Assembly (NCBI GenBank): GCA_036346355.1
Contig: CM070581.1
Span: forward strand, 2,666,001 to 2,730,000
Direction: 5' to 3'
From: Rhipidocladum racemiflorum
Taxonomy: Eukaryota; Streptophyta; Magnoliopsida; Poales; Poaceae
DNA: 64,000 bases
The translations under genes were made by a program, and so were the position numbers. Of the stretch, positions 33,563 through 44,571 are shown piece after piece (the stretch's first letter is position 1; each line of letters starts with the position of its first letter). A model generated the notes under the pieces. It was not told the DNA's origin. It saw only the letters and a list, made by a program, of their open reading frames with translations, and did no database searches.

Positions 33563-35764
33563 AAAGTGAGTTATAGACCCATCAGTCTGTTGAACTGTAG
33601 CTACAAAATCCCAAAGGAAAATAATGCTACGAATATTCGAAAATTTAGACCCATCAGTCTGTTGAACTGTAGCTACAAAATCATTACTAAAGTGCTGACT
33701 AATAGGATTGGTCCTATTTGTAATAGAATCATAATGCAAAATCAAACTGCCTTTATTAGAAATAGATATATTTTGGAAAGTGTAGTGACTGCTCATGAAA
33801 TTATTCATAAAATTCATAGAGAGAAAAGTAGTGGTCTTGTGTTCAAACTTGATTATGAGAAGGCTTATGACATGGTGAATTGGGATTTCGTATTGGATGT
33901 CTTAGCTAAAAGAGGTTTTGGAATTAAGTGGAGATTTTGGATCTTTTCCATTTTAAGCAAAGGTTCGGTTGGGATCAAAATCAACAATGTCGAGAGTAAG
34001 TTCTTCCATACTGGGAGAGGCTTAAGACAAGGGGATCCTTTATCTCCTATTTTGTTTAATTTGGTGGCTGATGTGTTTGCTAGGTTGGTGTCTAAAGCTA
34101 CTAGTATTGGTTTGATTAGAGGGCTTTGTGAAGATTTTTGCCCTGGTGGTATTGTTAGTTTACAGTATGCTGATGATACGCTTTTGTTTGTCAAGAATGA
34201 TGAAAAAATAGTTTTACATCTTAAATGGCTTCTTACTTGTTTTGAACAAATGTCTGGTATGAGGATTAATTTTCATAAAAGCGAGTTGATTGCTATGGGT
34301 TGTGGGAAAAATGAGATTAAGAGATATGCCAATATCTTTTGCTGTAAGACCGGTTCTTTTCCAATTAAGTATCTAGGTATTCCTCTCCACTATGATAAGA
34401 TTAAGAGAGAAGACTTTCAACCGATTGTTGATAAAATTTCCAACAGAATTGCAGGTTGGAGGGGTAAACTTCTTTCTACTAGTGGCAGGCTAGTGCTTAT
34501 TAAATCTTGTCTAGCTAGCATTCCTATCTATCTTTTGTCTTTCTTTAAATTTCCCAAGTGGGCCTTAAACCTCATCAATACGAATATGGCGAATTGTCTT
34601 TGGAACGATTTTGAGGGCCATAACAAGATTCATTTAGCCAATTGGCAGCTAGTATGTATGGAGAAGAAGGTTGGTGGTCTCGGGATTCCCAATCTTAGAG
34701 ATTTGAATATGTGTCTTTTGGCTTCTTGGATAAAGAGATTTTGCTCTAATGAAAATAGGCTGTGGAAAGATCTAATTAGCTTCAAATACAAAACTGATAG
34801 ACCAAATATTTTTTGTTGCCACACGAATCATGCGTCTAACTTTTGGAAAGGGATTCTTTGGGCTATTCATGCTACCAAGTTTGGCTATAATTGGAAGGTA
34901 GGGAATGGTAATAGGATTAGATTTTGGGAGGATATTTGGTTTGGACATTCTAGTTTAGCGACTCAGTTCTGGGATCTATACATATTAACAAATGAGAAAG
35001 GTGTTACAATTGCTGAAATTTGGGACGGTTCTAATCTTAAATGCACTTTTAGAAGAAATTTCTCAGAAAGATTGATGAACGAGTGGATGGAGTTGAAAAA
35101 TATGGTTAATGGGGTTAAGTTTGTGGATGATGATGATGTTTTGATTTGGCAATATAACAAGAATAGTGTTTACTCAGTCAAATCTTTATATACTATTATT
35201 AGCTTCAGAGGGGTGTTACCTGTCTTTATTCCCTTGGTTTGGAGTTTGCTTGTTCCGCCTAAAATTCATTTGTTCTTGTGGCTATTCTACCATAATAAGA
35301 TCATGACTAAAGACAATTTGCGGAAAAGAGGAATTGATAAAGGTGTAGTTTGTAGTTTTTGCGATGAAGATGAATCTATCAACCATCTCTTTTTTGAGTG
35401 TGTTGTTGCTAAGAATATCTGGAATTTGATCAGTAGTTTCTTTGATCTTGATATTGGTTATAATTTCGAATCTGTGGCTCGGCTTTGGATTAGCAATGAT
35501 AAGAATGCTTGTTTGAATACCATTTGTGCTTCTGTAATTTGGAGTTTATGGATTACTAGGAATAATATGTTCTTCTTGTCGCAGAATTGGTCGAATGTGA
35601 AAGTTATTTGGAGAAAGATCCTTATTCTACTAGAGGAGTGGAAACCTTTGTACAAGGAAAATATGATGGTTACAATGAACCTATTTTGCGCAAATCTGGA
35701 GAAGAAGTGTCATGCGCCGCTTCCGTTGAACACAGGGAGTTCTAGTCAACAAGGAAATGTTTAA
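33536..35764 (+). CDS. LINE reverse transcriptase (ORF2 C-terminal part), truncated
   Basis: A 742-aa frame whose first 13 codons are pre-insertion host sequence; the real ORF2 portion starts near 33577. RT motifs in order: RPISLLNCSYKIITKVLTNRI (near 33645), FIRNRYILESVV, FKLDYEKAYDMVNWDF (first catalytic Asp), GRGLRQGDPLSPILFNLV and the catalytic YADDTLLFV (near 34166). The thumb and connection follow (PIKYLGIPLHYDKI; GWRGKLLSTSGRLVLIKS). At about 35240-35420 is a zf-RVT domain (IHLFLWLFYHNKIMT; CSFCDEDESINHLFFEC). Catalytic residues look intact, but without endonuclease and ORF1 it cannot mobilise itself. Confidence 0.87.
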   Translation: MGLVTYYSFKVSYRPISLLNCSYKIPKENNATNIRKFRPISLLNCSYKIITKVLTNRIGPICNRIIMQNQTAFIRNRYILESVVTAHEIIHKIHREKSSGLVFKLDYEKAYDMVNWDFVLDVLAKRGFGIKWRFWIFSILSKGSVGIKINNVESKFFHTGRGLRQGDPLSPILFNLVADVFARLVSKATSIGLIRGLCEDFCPGGIVSLQYADDTLLFVKNDEKIVLHLKWLLTCFEQMSGMRINFHKSELIAMGCGKNEIKRYANIFCCKTGSFPIKYLGIPLHYDKIKREDFQPIVDKISNRIAGWRGKLLSTSGRLVLIKSCLASIPIYLLSFFKFPKWALNLINTNMANCLWNDFEGHNKIHLANWQLVCMEKKVGGLGIPNLRDLNMCLLASWIKRFCSNENRLWKDLISFKYKTDRPNIFCCHTNHASNFWKGILWAIHATKFGYNWKVGNGNRIRFWEDIWFGHSSLATQFWDLYILTNEKGVTIAEIWDGSNLKCTFRRNFSERLMNEWMELKNMVNGVKFVDDDDVLIWQYNKNSVYSVKSLYTIISFRGVLPVFIPLVWSLLVPPKIHLFLWLFYHNKIMTKDNLRKRGIDKGVVCSFCDEDESINHLFFECVVAKNIWNLISSFFDLDIGYNFESVARLWISNDKNACLNTICASVIWSLWITRNNMFFLSQNWSNVKVIWRKILILLEEWKPLYKENMMVTMNLFCANLEKKCHAPLPLNTGSSSQQGNV

Positions 35765-36030
35765 TGTGCTGGACAATGAGGAAGCAATACCTGAAGATCT
35801 GCTCATAATATCTAATTACCTCAAGAGCATGATGAACTGATCTGTTTTTCTATTTTCGTTTTAATGTCTGCGTTGGAACTGTTAAAAGAGGTTGTTTTGG
35901 CTTATAATGTCTGCACTCTTGCTGCTGGCTGTGACTAGAGTTGTAAGGGGCTAGCTTTTGCTTATGACTTGTAAGATATCTGGTTTCATAATGAAACTGG
36001 GGCATTGTTGCCCTTTCTGTCCAAAAAAAA
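33577..36030 (+). mobile_element. 5'-truncated L1-type LINE (non-LTR retrotransposon)
   Basis: A target duplication AAGTGAGTTATAG (33564-33576 and 36031-36043) brackets a 2.45-kb insertion that ends in an A-tract at 36023-36030. It encodes reverse transcriptase and a C-terminal zinc-binding domain; ORF1 and the AP endonuclease are absent by 5' truncation. The ORF has no internal stop over more than 700 codons, so insertion is probably recent. The 5' junction carries a 35-36 bp tandem duplication (33575-33610 and 33647-33682). Confidence 0.9.
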
Positions 36031-36043
36031 AAGTGAGTTATAG

Positions 36044-38785
36044 TAGTATATTACATGTTGGGTTTAAATATAGCATATCCGGGTTAATTTTTTTTACACG
36101 AAACGAAGACGAAAATGTAAATGGCATGTAGTACATGTGTGATCCTGCACTGTAGTGGACCGGACATTGAGCGAAGTTTAGAACATGGTGTTGCACAACC
36201 GGCGACCGCCGGCTGCTCAGAGCTTGCATTGGTAGCTCACTTAGGGTTGGGGATCCGGCAAGCCCTCTAGTGAAGGAGAAGCTGCGCCTTGCGCTCTAGT
36301 GAGGCCTCGGTTAGGATATCTTATGATTGTGCAGATTCTGAATTACGGAAAAGACAGTTCTGATTGTGGGAGAATCGAGCCGGGCCGGGCCGGCTGCGCG
36401 TGAAGGTTCCGGATCGGATTGGCGAGAATCAGGTTCCACCTGTATCCCGATTCTACGTAGAAGGCAGTTTCTAATTGCAGAAGAAGCTGTCTAAAATCCT
36501 CTCATTCTAGAATAATATTTTTTTTTAAAAAAAAACAGATGTTATACAAAATTGATTCTGAATGGGACCTAAATTGGCACGGAGAAGCCGAACTGGGCCA
36601 ATCGCACGAGATACCCACGCGCTGACATAACACGAGGACACGGACACGCTGACGCCTTCTGGCTCCCGCCTAGGTCGCGTGGCGCGTGCTCACCGGTGTG
36701 ACGCCTGCGTACTGCGTGGACTGTACTAGGGAAAACTTGCATGGATCCGGTGTCCTGTGCACCCTTCTTGCACAGCATGGATCCGCCATTGTTAATCGAA
36801 GCGACTTCGAAAAGAAAAATTCAGTTGCTGAGGTAACATTTCCGAATTGGGTTTTGATAAGTTTCATCCGTATGTATTCCTATTTTATCGGGAACGAACC
36901 ATGCATGATGATAGCTGCTCCTACGTTCAGGTAAGTCAGAACTCGGAACTGATGGGACATTCACATTGGCATTAGCTCTTTTACACACAATTTGAGCTAG
37001 CTAGGATCCCACTCATTCTGAACCCGTCAGATAACGTGACTGAGGATGATAGCTCTTTTACACACATGGTCTGTCTCGAAATTCGTCGTGAGGAGGAGTC
37101 TACTCATGTGTCCTTACTTTGAGATTTGTTCACGCTGAGTCATGAAGAGAACTAGCAGCCTTTCTAACCTCTGGCACATTCTTTCCGCAGATCCAGTCGC
37201 CGAATAAATCTATAAAAACGACTGTGTCTACTGTGGTAGGGAGCTAGAACCACGGCAAGACGATAACCGCAGCAGAAAAATATCGTGCTAGGGCACCGTG
37301 GCAGGTCCTCCACCACACAGCTCTGTCGCTCAGTTGCCGTACCTGTGGTGCTCGGCACCTGGCTACCGGGCTAGGGAGTGTGGCAGCAAGCCTGCCACAG
37401 TGGACCCACCAGTTACTACCGCGACCCTAGTCTCCTGTTGACGTACATGGGCGTAACATGTGACACGTTTTATGTATTGATGCTTTTACGATTGGAAAAG
37501 AGGCTATTTTTATAATAGATGTGCTTCTACGCCTTTTCTTTTTTAAAGTTGTATAAATATTAAAGCATAAATGAAGGGTGGATGGTGATTACTTACCTCT
37601 TCGCTCGCTTCAAGATTCGTGCAACTTGTATTACGAGTAAAAGCATAGAAGCTCTGCTCTTTTTATAATTATATTGGTACGGGAGCTAAATTTGAAAAAA
37701 AAAAAAAAAAATTGGCGACCGGGCAAATTATGTCCAGGCTTCCAGATCTAGCAACTGCTAGCGACACCACCATAGGGTGCCATTGATAGCTCTGCTACTG
37801 ACTGGGGCATTCCAGCTGGGGATTGACTTTAGCTGATGACTAGCTGCGCGCGAAATTATCACAGCCTCGCAGGCACTTCACTGTCCTGGTTACGGATCGT
37901 GCTCACTGCTCAGAATTAGCAATTCACGTGCAAGCTCGTCATGGCTCTCACTCGGGCTCCTGGTCTTTTTTCCCAACCACGATGCAACCGCTCTAATACT
38001 AGAGCACGCACATATATTAATTTACTCTACAAGTCTACATATGTTGGGAGATCGACATGAGATTTTTCACCGATCTATGTGAGACTTGGATCGCTCGAAA
38101 ACCCTACGATATCTCTGCGTGCGTTCCAAAGAGGTTCTAGACTTAATCCACCACGTGCTACATGTTAAGGTCAGGATCAATATCCATACCGCAATACACG
38201 TACGTACGTACGTACGTACGTACTCAAGCGTCTTTTTCCGATCCGACGGCTGCGGCAGCTGCAATCACAACAGGACCACATATACTAGTTTTGCAGCTTG
38301 CAGTGTGTTACACAGGCTTACAGCGACAGACACCTTCGCTGTCGAGCGAGCGTGGATATATGACTCACGTCCCACGCGACGCGACGGAGATATGATGATC
38401 CGACGCCTAGCTCGCCGGCCTCCTCTTTGGCACGGAAAGCTAGGGAGCGCGCGCGCACGGTTTCGATCGTTTCTGCGGTGTCAGGCTCGTCGGCTCGGCT
38501 CGGCGCGGGCGCCTGGTGCCTAGCGGTCGCGCGGCGTCACGCCGCGGACGGGTCGTGCCGAGTTGGGCAGAGGCGTGCAGGAGACGTCGGATTCTCGTAG
38601 GGTGCGGCTGTGGAACTGTGGATATCGCAGGCCCTACTCACACGTACCGGAGAAGAGCCAAATATGGGAGATGCAATGCAACATATAACTCCCTTTTTAG
38701 AGAAATTTTACGATGCATTATATATACTGGTAGTATATAATAGGTAGTAGAAATCAGGTCCAACCGTTGATTTATTAAGTGTATT
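36044..38785. other. Gene-free interval
   Basis: No gene supported over 2.7 kb. It contains a short (ACGT)n tract (38198-38223), a poly-A run near 37692-37710, and two GATTCTGAAT words (36335, 36551) that may mark a decayed foldback. Short open frames show no known domain. Confidence 0.4.
38198..38223. repeat. (ACGT)n microsatellite
   Basis: About six uninterrupted ACGT units, self-complementary. Confidence 0.85.
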
Positions 38786-39005
38786 TGTTACTATAAAAGA
38801 TTTTATATTAGATTCCTCATCACTGGCTGTTTCTTTAATAAAAACTGCCAATGGTGAGTCTCGGAGCATCACGGACGGTTTTTTTTTTTTGGCTAAAATC
38901 GTCTTTGATGAAGGCAACATCACAAACATTTTTATCCAAAAACCGTCTGTGATGAGGGGGCACGTCACGGACGGTTAGAGTAAAAAAAAAAAAAAAACCA
39001 TCTGC
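38786..39005. mobile_element. CACTA-type transposon end with subterminal repeats
   Basis: GTTACTATAAAAGATTTTAT followed by ATTAGATTCCTCATCACTG closely parallels the first 45 bases of the element at 30000. It continues with inverted and direct copies of CACGGACGGTTTTT and AAACCGTC. The extreme CACTA bases have mutated, and no right-hand end is found downstream, so this is one terminus of a larger or broken element. Confidence 0.65.
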
Positions 39006-39213
39006 GATGGTCTCAGTTCGGCTGACTACCCATCACGCAACCCTACCCCCTCCCCGAATCACTCGCCATCGCGCAGTTCACACCCTAACCCTACCCCTCC
39101 CTCCCTTGGCGGCGACCTCCTCGCTCGGCCATGCCCTCCCCGCTCGGCGCGACCTCCCTCCTCAGCCCGAAACACCACCCCCAAACCCTGCCCATAGGAT
39201 CCCCGACTGACAG

Positions 39214-39363
39214 GTGGGCGCCCACGATGTCGCGCGGTGCTGCCCGGCGACGGATCTGATGCGGTCGAAGGCAATGCACCTGGTGCAGGTCATTATCCCC
39301 GTTGAGTCCGCGCACCTGGCTGTCTCCTACCTCAGCAACCTCGGCCTCCTCCAGTTCAAAGAC
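39214..39363 (+). pseudogene. Captured first-exon fragment of a vacuolar H+-ATPase subunit a (VHA-a) gene
   Basis: The frame includes DLMRSKAMHLVQVIIPVE (from about 39253) and SAHLAVSYLSNLGLLQFKD, the very conserved N-terminus of plant V-ATPase subunit a, the membrane subunit that couples proton flow to ATP hydrolysis. After GAC at 39361-39363 a GT donor begins intron-like sequence, as expected for the exon 1 end. The next exon (the KSPFQRTYAAQIKR region) is not found within the following kilobases. It sits about 200 bp from CACTA subterminal repeats, so capture by a transposon is the likely origin. A real gene broken here is the alternative, but no further exons support it. Confidence 0.65.
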
Positions 39364-40334
39364 GTACATATGCGTTTCGCTTCGATTTCGTTCCATTTGG
39401 CCCCTCGGTTACATTCGATCAAGTGGGCAATAGCTAGGGTTGCAGCGTGGCGTTCCTTCTCTTGCCGTAGCTAGCTCGTGTGCGGATATGACGTGGACCC
39501 ATAGGATATGAAGTAGAAGGTATTTGATTTGTTTGTTTCCTCTACAGATTAATTGCTATTTTTTCTATTCAAGAATCGGATTGACTTTTTTTTCATATTT
39601 ATTGCCGTAAACACATGCGACAAAGCCATCAGTCCTGCTTTTCCCTCTTCTATTTATGTTAGACGTGCTTTATGTCCTGACTAGGATATTCACTGTTTGG
39701 ATCCCTTTCATACATACAGTTAAGTGGTTCCTAAAAAAAACTTCATCCTGTTAGTTTTTTGTGCCACTGAAAGTGCTTTATGTCATGTTTATATTTCTGT
39801 TTTTTCACTTCTGAATTAGATATCAAGGAGATAAACTCCAGTGTTGCTTTCAGAAAATTCTATCATATGCTTGATCTTCAATATCGAGGGGATAAGATCC
39901 AGTCCTGCATTCGTATTTTTCATGCAATTGACCACCCTATTCATAATTGTATTTTTTTGTGCCACTTCTGAATTTTATCGGCGACCTTCCTGCACGTGGC
40001 GTGGCTTCGTGTCTGGTATGCCTGCATGCGTGCAGCGCGGCTTCATGCACGGTGGCACCGCTTCGTGCGACGTGCTTAATGCATAGATTGGAGAAAAATA
40101 AAATAAAAACTAATATACATAAAATTCATGACGAGTTTCATCATTTGCCTGATCGACGTAATACCGGCGATTTCAAATATGCGATAGCCAGTCTAACACT
40201 CCGATCGACTTCATGCCGGTGACTTCAAGTTAGTAACGGTAGTGTTTACTAGAGATTCAAAGATCGTAGATCAATTACCATTTTCTACCTTTTCAATCTG
40301 TCTCGGTGTTCGTTGGAGCTTCGTGCTGATAACG
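39364..40334. other. Intron-like and unassigned sequence after the VHA-a fragment
   Basis: No further VHA-a exon recognised. Two similar words (GATATCAAGGAGATAAACTCC near 39819 and AATATCGAGGGGATAAGATCC near 39880) form an imperfect direct repeat. Confidence 0.35.
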
Positions 40335-40612
40335 TGTTGAGGAACCTTGCTACCAGGTGTAGTCCAGGGTTCCCCAAACAGATCTAAACTATGAACAAAG
40401 AGAGACACAATGTGGAAGAACATATATTGATCTTTTTTTTTTTTCTGATATCTATACAATGGGGGATTTCTCCTTTTTTTTTATAGCCTCCTTCTAGGTT
40501 TTGACAAAGGGACCATCGTAAGCCTTCGTGGGCCACGGTGGTTTCCCAATAATTAGGATTAATTATATACTTCTCTAGCCATATATATATATATATATAT
40601 ATGGTCATTACA
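40335..40612 (-). repeat. Possible LTR of a minus-strand Ty1-copia element
   Basis: On the minus strand this segment reads TG...CA and ends GGTTCCTCAACA. It is followed directly by CGTTATCAGCACGAAGC, a primer-binding-like sequence seen after LTRs of some grass copia elements. No matching second LTR or pol region is visible, so it would be a fragment. Its outer end inside a (TA)n tract is uncertain. Confidence 0.35.
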
Positions 40613-41111
40613 TCGTGTGCTCCTCAAATGGAATGATGCTGTATATCACATTGTTTTGACAAATAGACTGACTCCGTATATAATGCAGTCAATGCATTTT
40701 ATTTACGAAAAGACGAACATATATCCTTTTTTTGCTCATCTGAGTCAATTGTTTCGTTCTCACTTTGTGATGCGCAAGACATAAGTCGTTTTCATGTACA
40801 TTTTGCCCCATCAGACACGTCATATGCACCTATTTATTCCTTTGATTTTTGCACAAAATGCCATGGAGAAACAGAGCAAGGACAACAATGCAGTTTGTGT
40901 ATAAGCCAAGCAAGAACAATGTTGTTGGCCTCACCTGTGTTCTACATATATTTTCCCCTTGGTTTTCTGTTACCAGTCGTATGTATCTGTCGCTTTGGAC
41001 ATTGGTGCATGTATAATGATACATGTCAGCTATCTGTGAGTTGATGCCATGTAGGATTTCAGTGATATGAAAGAGAGAGAGAGGGAGGAGAGAGAAAAAT
41101 ATTGTCTACTA

Positions 41112-41352
41112 CTCCCTCCATTTCTTTTTATAAGGCGTATTTGGTTTCGTTAGGACAAGACTTTGACCAATGATTACTTCATTAATATATCATTTATGCA
41201 ATACAAAATCATAATTATATATAAGTACTTTTGAATACAAATCTGCTAATATCAATTTTGTGTCATAAAAATTATATGCTAATAGAGTAATTGTTGGTCA
41301 AAGGCTTGTCCTAACGAAATCAAATACGCCTTATAAAAAGAAACGGAGGGAG
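41112..41352 (+). mobile_element. Stowaway MITE (copy 1)
   Basis: CTCCCTCCATTTCTTTTTAT at the left and its inverted match GAAACGGAGGGAG at the right, with TA duplications outside (41110-41111, 41353-41354). It is 241 bp, AT-rich and non-coding. These are the canonical Stowaway (Tc1/mariner-derived) features. It is 88-95% alike, by eye, to 42564-42803 in reverse orientation. Confidence 0.88.
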
Positions 41353-41868
41353 TATTATTTAACAGATAGTCTTATAGATGGCTTGTACCATTGTATAGAC
41401 AATCTTTTAGTTGTATGATAAGTTTTTACAGACAACTATATAAACAACTCATTGTATAAATTGTCTTTTAAGTCTTCTATAGATTACATAAAAGTGTATT
41501 ATAAATAATAATTATCTATACCACTGTATATACCCTCGGATGGGTTGGAACTTGGAGGAACAGGCAGTTCAGTTTGTAGCTTTCCTTTGCTCCTTTTTTA
41601 TTATTATTTAGAACTGCAGTTGTAGCGTTAGCTCAGGGAGAACTGGTCAAGTCTCGCACCGCCCAAAGGAAAATGATACTAGTGCAGAAGAAAATGAAAC
41701 AATTGTGAGACCAGGCCACCAACCTGCAGGCAAGGATGCACCTTTAAGAAATGGATCAAGATCTGACCACTTGCTTGGACGCACGACTAACGTAAATCTT
41801 AGTTTATGTGATGCTTCATGGAAATCATTTCGAAGGTCGTGCAGTAAAGTGGTGCTGTTAATTACTAA

Positions 41869-42212
41869 GGGCCTGTTTGGCAATAAGGTTTTTTCATAGT
41901 TTCGAGACAAAATCATGGTTTTGGAGAAAAACTCTGTTTTAGAAACCAAGAGGTATTTGGTAGCCCTTCAAAAAACTCTGTTTTAAAAACCATGGTTTTT
42001 TTTTCTGTTTTGAAAACTTTGGTCTTGGGCAAATTTTTCTGAGTGCTAGTGCCAAAACAACTCTTGTTCCAAGACTTTGTCAATCAAAAACTTTGTAGCC
42101 AAACAGTTGGGAGTTCCAAGAAAAACCATGGTTTCAATGGGGTTTGGTAAAACCATTATACCATAATTTTACAAAACCATGGTTTTGCAAAACCTTGTTG
42201 CCAAACAGGCCC
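41869..42212. mobile_element. Tourist-like MITE
   Basis: GGGCCTGTTTGGCAATAAGG at the left pairs with CCTTGTTGCCAAACAGGCCC at the right (one mismatch), with TAA on both sides as a 3-bp target duplication. It is 344 bp and non-coding. The TAA target and G-rich TIR point to PIF/Harbinger. The interior is rich in AAAACCATGGTTTT, a near-palindrome repeated several times. Confidence 0.85.
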
Positions 42213-42563
42213 TAAGCCTTTTCGGTGTGCAGGTTTTGCAATGTACTCTGATGTCTGTTGATGATTCGAAGATATACAGATATAGAGAGAGTAGCAAGTG
42301 TGGCAGAGTTAAATGGAGTATATCAAAAATCATGTTGCAAAAACTATTTGGACTGTGATCGTTGATATCATTACTCAGATATCAGAATGGGGAAGGGTAG
42401 CCGATCATGATACACACACAGAGATGCTACTAGCAAAGAAACTTGATCTTCTTGTAACTTTCTTGGGAAGGTGGACGAATCCGTCAATTAAAATGCCATA
42501 TTTTCTGGGTATTGTTGATCCTTTTTCTTCTACCAGACCAGCACATTGATGTCAAATATAGTA

Positions 42564-42803
42564 CTCCCTCCGTTTCTTTTTATAAGGCGTATTTGGTTTC
42601 ATTACGACAAGGCTTTGACCAACAATTACTCTATTACATATAATTTTTATGACACAAAATTGATATTAGCAGATTTGTATTCAAAAGTACTTGTATATAA
42701 TTATGATTTTGTATTGCATAAATGATATATTAATGAAGTAATCATTGGTCAAAGTCTTGTCCTAACGAAACCAAATACGCCTTATAAAAAGAAACGGAGG
42801 GAG
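42564..42803 (-). mobile_element. Stowaway MITE (copy 2, inverted relative to copy 1)
   Basis: CTCCCTCCGTTTC left end, GAAACGGAGGGAG right end, TA duplications at 42562-42563 and 42804-42805. Subterminal words show it is the reverse complement of the copy at 41112. Confidence 0.88.
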
Positions 42804-42825
42804 TACTCCTAAATCTTGGGTTATG

Positions 42826-43140
42826 AGGGTACGTACAATTGTATGATACCAACCGTCTATAAGCTTTAACATGTAGATTTTTTATTGGCATGGGTAAGAG
42901 AAGGTGAAGAGAGAGTGTAGCGGTCTCTGCGTGAAGAGACGATCGTATAGATGACACAAAACACCATTGTATAAGTTATTTTTTTTATAACAAACACTTC
43001 TTCACACTATAATTAGAAGATTATAGGATCTCATAGAAACAACTTGAAAATATTGTATATTATAGAAATTATAAATAGTTATATTTTGAGATAAAATGAA
43101 AGCCTGTATAGACAATAATTGTCTCTTTTATTGTAGACGC
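42826..43140. repeat. Dispersed repeat related to 53955-54270
   Basis: Shared words in the same order: GTACAATTGTATGATA / GTACAATGGTGTGATA, TAGATTTTTTATTGGCATG, GAGAGAGTGTAG, GAAGAGACGAT...ATAGATGACA. This is probably a MITE family; the ends are too degraded to define TIRs. Confidence 0.45.
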
Positions 43141-43548
43141 TACGAGGGAGCTTGGCCTAAAGTCAGCCCAAACTAAAGGAAAATCCCCATCTTTAAATGT
43201 TAAAGTTGGAGGACAAGAAGTACATGCCATACATGACAGAAGAACAACCAACAATAGGACCGATTCGCTCTCATAGAAGATGCACATGTCTCCTTACCAC
43301 ACTTTATTAGTATATGTATATCATTTTGTTCTCCCTTTGAGATTGAGCCTTACTAGTGCTGGATTAGCTATAAAAAGCAAGGGTAGAAATCCAGTCATTA
43401 GTATCCCTTAACTAACCGGCTGTTTAGACCTAGAAGTCAAAAGATTAGGACCAAGCTAGTAGATACCATGACAAGGTTGCGAAATATTTGCATCTGCATC
43501 ATGCCGATCCTGTAGGCACGCAAGGAACGGATACAAGACGCGTTGAGA

Positions 43549-43655
43549 TCCTCTGACGTCGATTGTCTGACGTTGAGTCACTGACATGTGGGTCCAACAA
43601 CACGTGGGGCCCACATGTCAGTGACTCAACGTCAGAGGACACGACGTCAGAGGAC
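43549..43655. repeat. Foldback with perfect 26-bp stem
   Basis: The inner arms 43567-43592 and 43610-43635 are perfect reverse complements over 26 bp around a 17-base loop. The outer arms 43549-43560 and 43644-43655 (TCCTCTGACGTC and its complement) add another perfect 12 bp. Possibly a tiny MITE; no target duplication identified. Confidence 0.75.
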
Positions 43656-44090
43656 ACTCTCCCATACAAGACACCGAGCAGAAACCAAACGGAGGCTTGA
43701 AAGTTTCCCCTGGAAAGTAGGGTAGGAACAAGGGCTAACGCTGGTAAACAGAGACGATAATTAGAGAAGAGAAATTGCGCAGTGTTGCCATTTGCCCGCG
43801 GCTTACTGTTAAAGACCTGGGACTCGTGTGCAGCCTAGGAGAAAGACCCGGAGCCCACCACCTCACGAACAGGCAGGCCTCCCAAATTAAGCCAAGGATT
43901 GATTAGCTAGTTGGTTAGCACTGATGCTAACCAAGCATAGAGGCAACACTAGAACCGAAAATCTCTAGCCTTTTGACGCATTAATTAGAAGACAAGCACC
44001 GGCACCAACAACAGAGAAACCACCAGGATAACCACCGATCCTGCGAGCAAACCCCAAAAATCACCGATAAATAATACTGTACTTCCCCCT
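43656..44090. other. Gene-free interval upstream of PIP5K
   Basis: No gene recognised; probably distal promoter DNA. Confidence 0.35.
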
Positions 44091-44352
44091 GTTTATTTTT
44101 ATAAAATATATTTTAGCTTTATACAGGAATTAAAGTTGTGTTCAAATTGAAAAAAGCGCGAGAGAAAATGAATTAGGTACACCATACTTAATTGTCTTGA
44201 AAGATGAAAAATATACTTTGTGCGGATGGTAATGGAAATGCATATAGTTGAGAAAGAATAAATATGAGTATATAAATAAAAACATCATTAAATCTTATAT
44301 TTATGGATAAAACTATTTTAAAAATAAATCTTATAAAAATGAACAAGGAGTA
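44091..44352. mobile_element. Degenerate Stowaway-like MITE
   Basis: TACTTCCCCCTGTTTATTTTTATAA at the left and TTATAAAAATGAACAAGGAGTA at the right are an imperfect inverted pair with TA at the outer edges. The interior is AT-rich and non-coding. It lies about 0.5 kb upstream of the PIP5K start codon. Confidence 0.5.
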
Positions 44353-44522
44353 TAGAGAAAATGCGTGGATAAAAAAAACGTAAAGCATGTTTGGAACAAG
44401 AAATTTCATGCTAGTTTTGTAAAACTCGTGAAGAACAAATGTAATCGGCATGAGATTTCGGCGAAATTCGTACGGGTTTCCACTTTCCGATGATCCAAAA
44501 TTCTGAATAGGCGCTCGAAGAG

Positions 44523-44525
<3 letters not shown>

Positions 44526-44567
<42 letters not shown>
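44526..44567. promoter_or_regulatory. (GA)n tract in the PIP5K promoter/5' UTR
   Basis: About 20 GA units roughly 315 bp before the start codon. GA/CT tracts near plant transcription starts are known targets of BBR/BPC GAGA-binding proteins. Whether it is promoter or leader is not determinable here. Confidence 0.5.

Positions 44568-44571
<4 letters not shown>

Noticed and set aside
33536..33576. First codons of the 742-aa LINE frame as genuine ORF2
   Set aside because: These bases precede the insertion point and include the target duplication, so they are host DNA read in frame by chance.
37160..37440. GTGGCAG/CCACGGC-rich segment as a small gene or foldback
   Set aside because: No consistent inverted repeat or domain could be traced.
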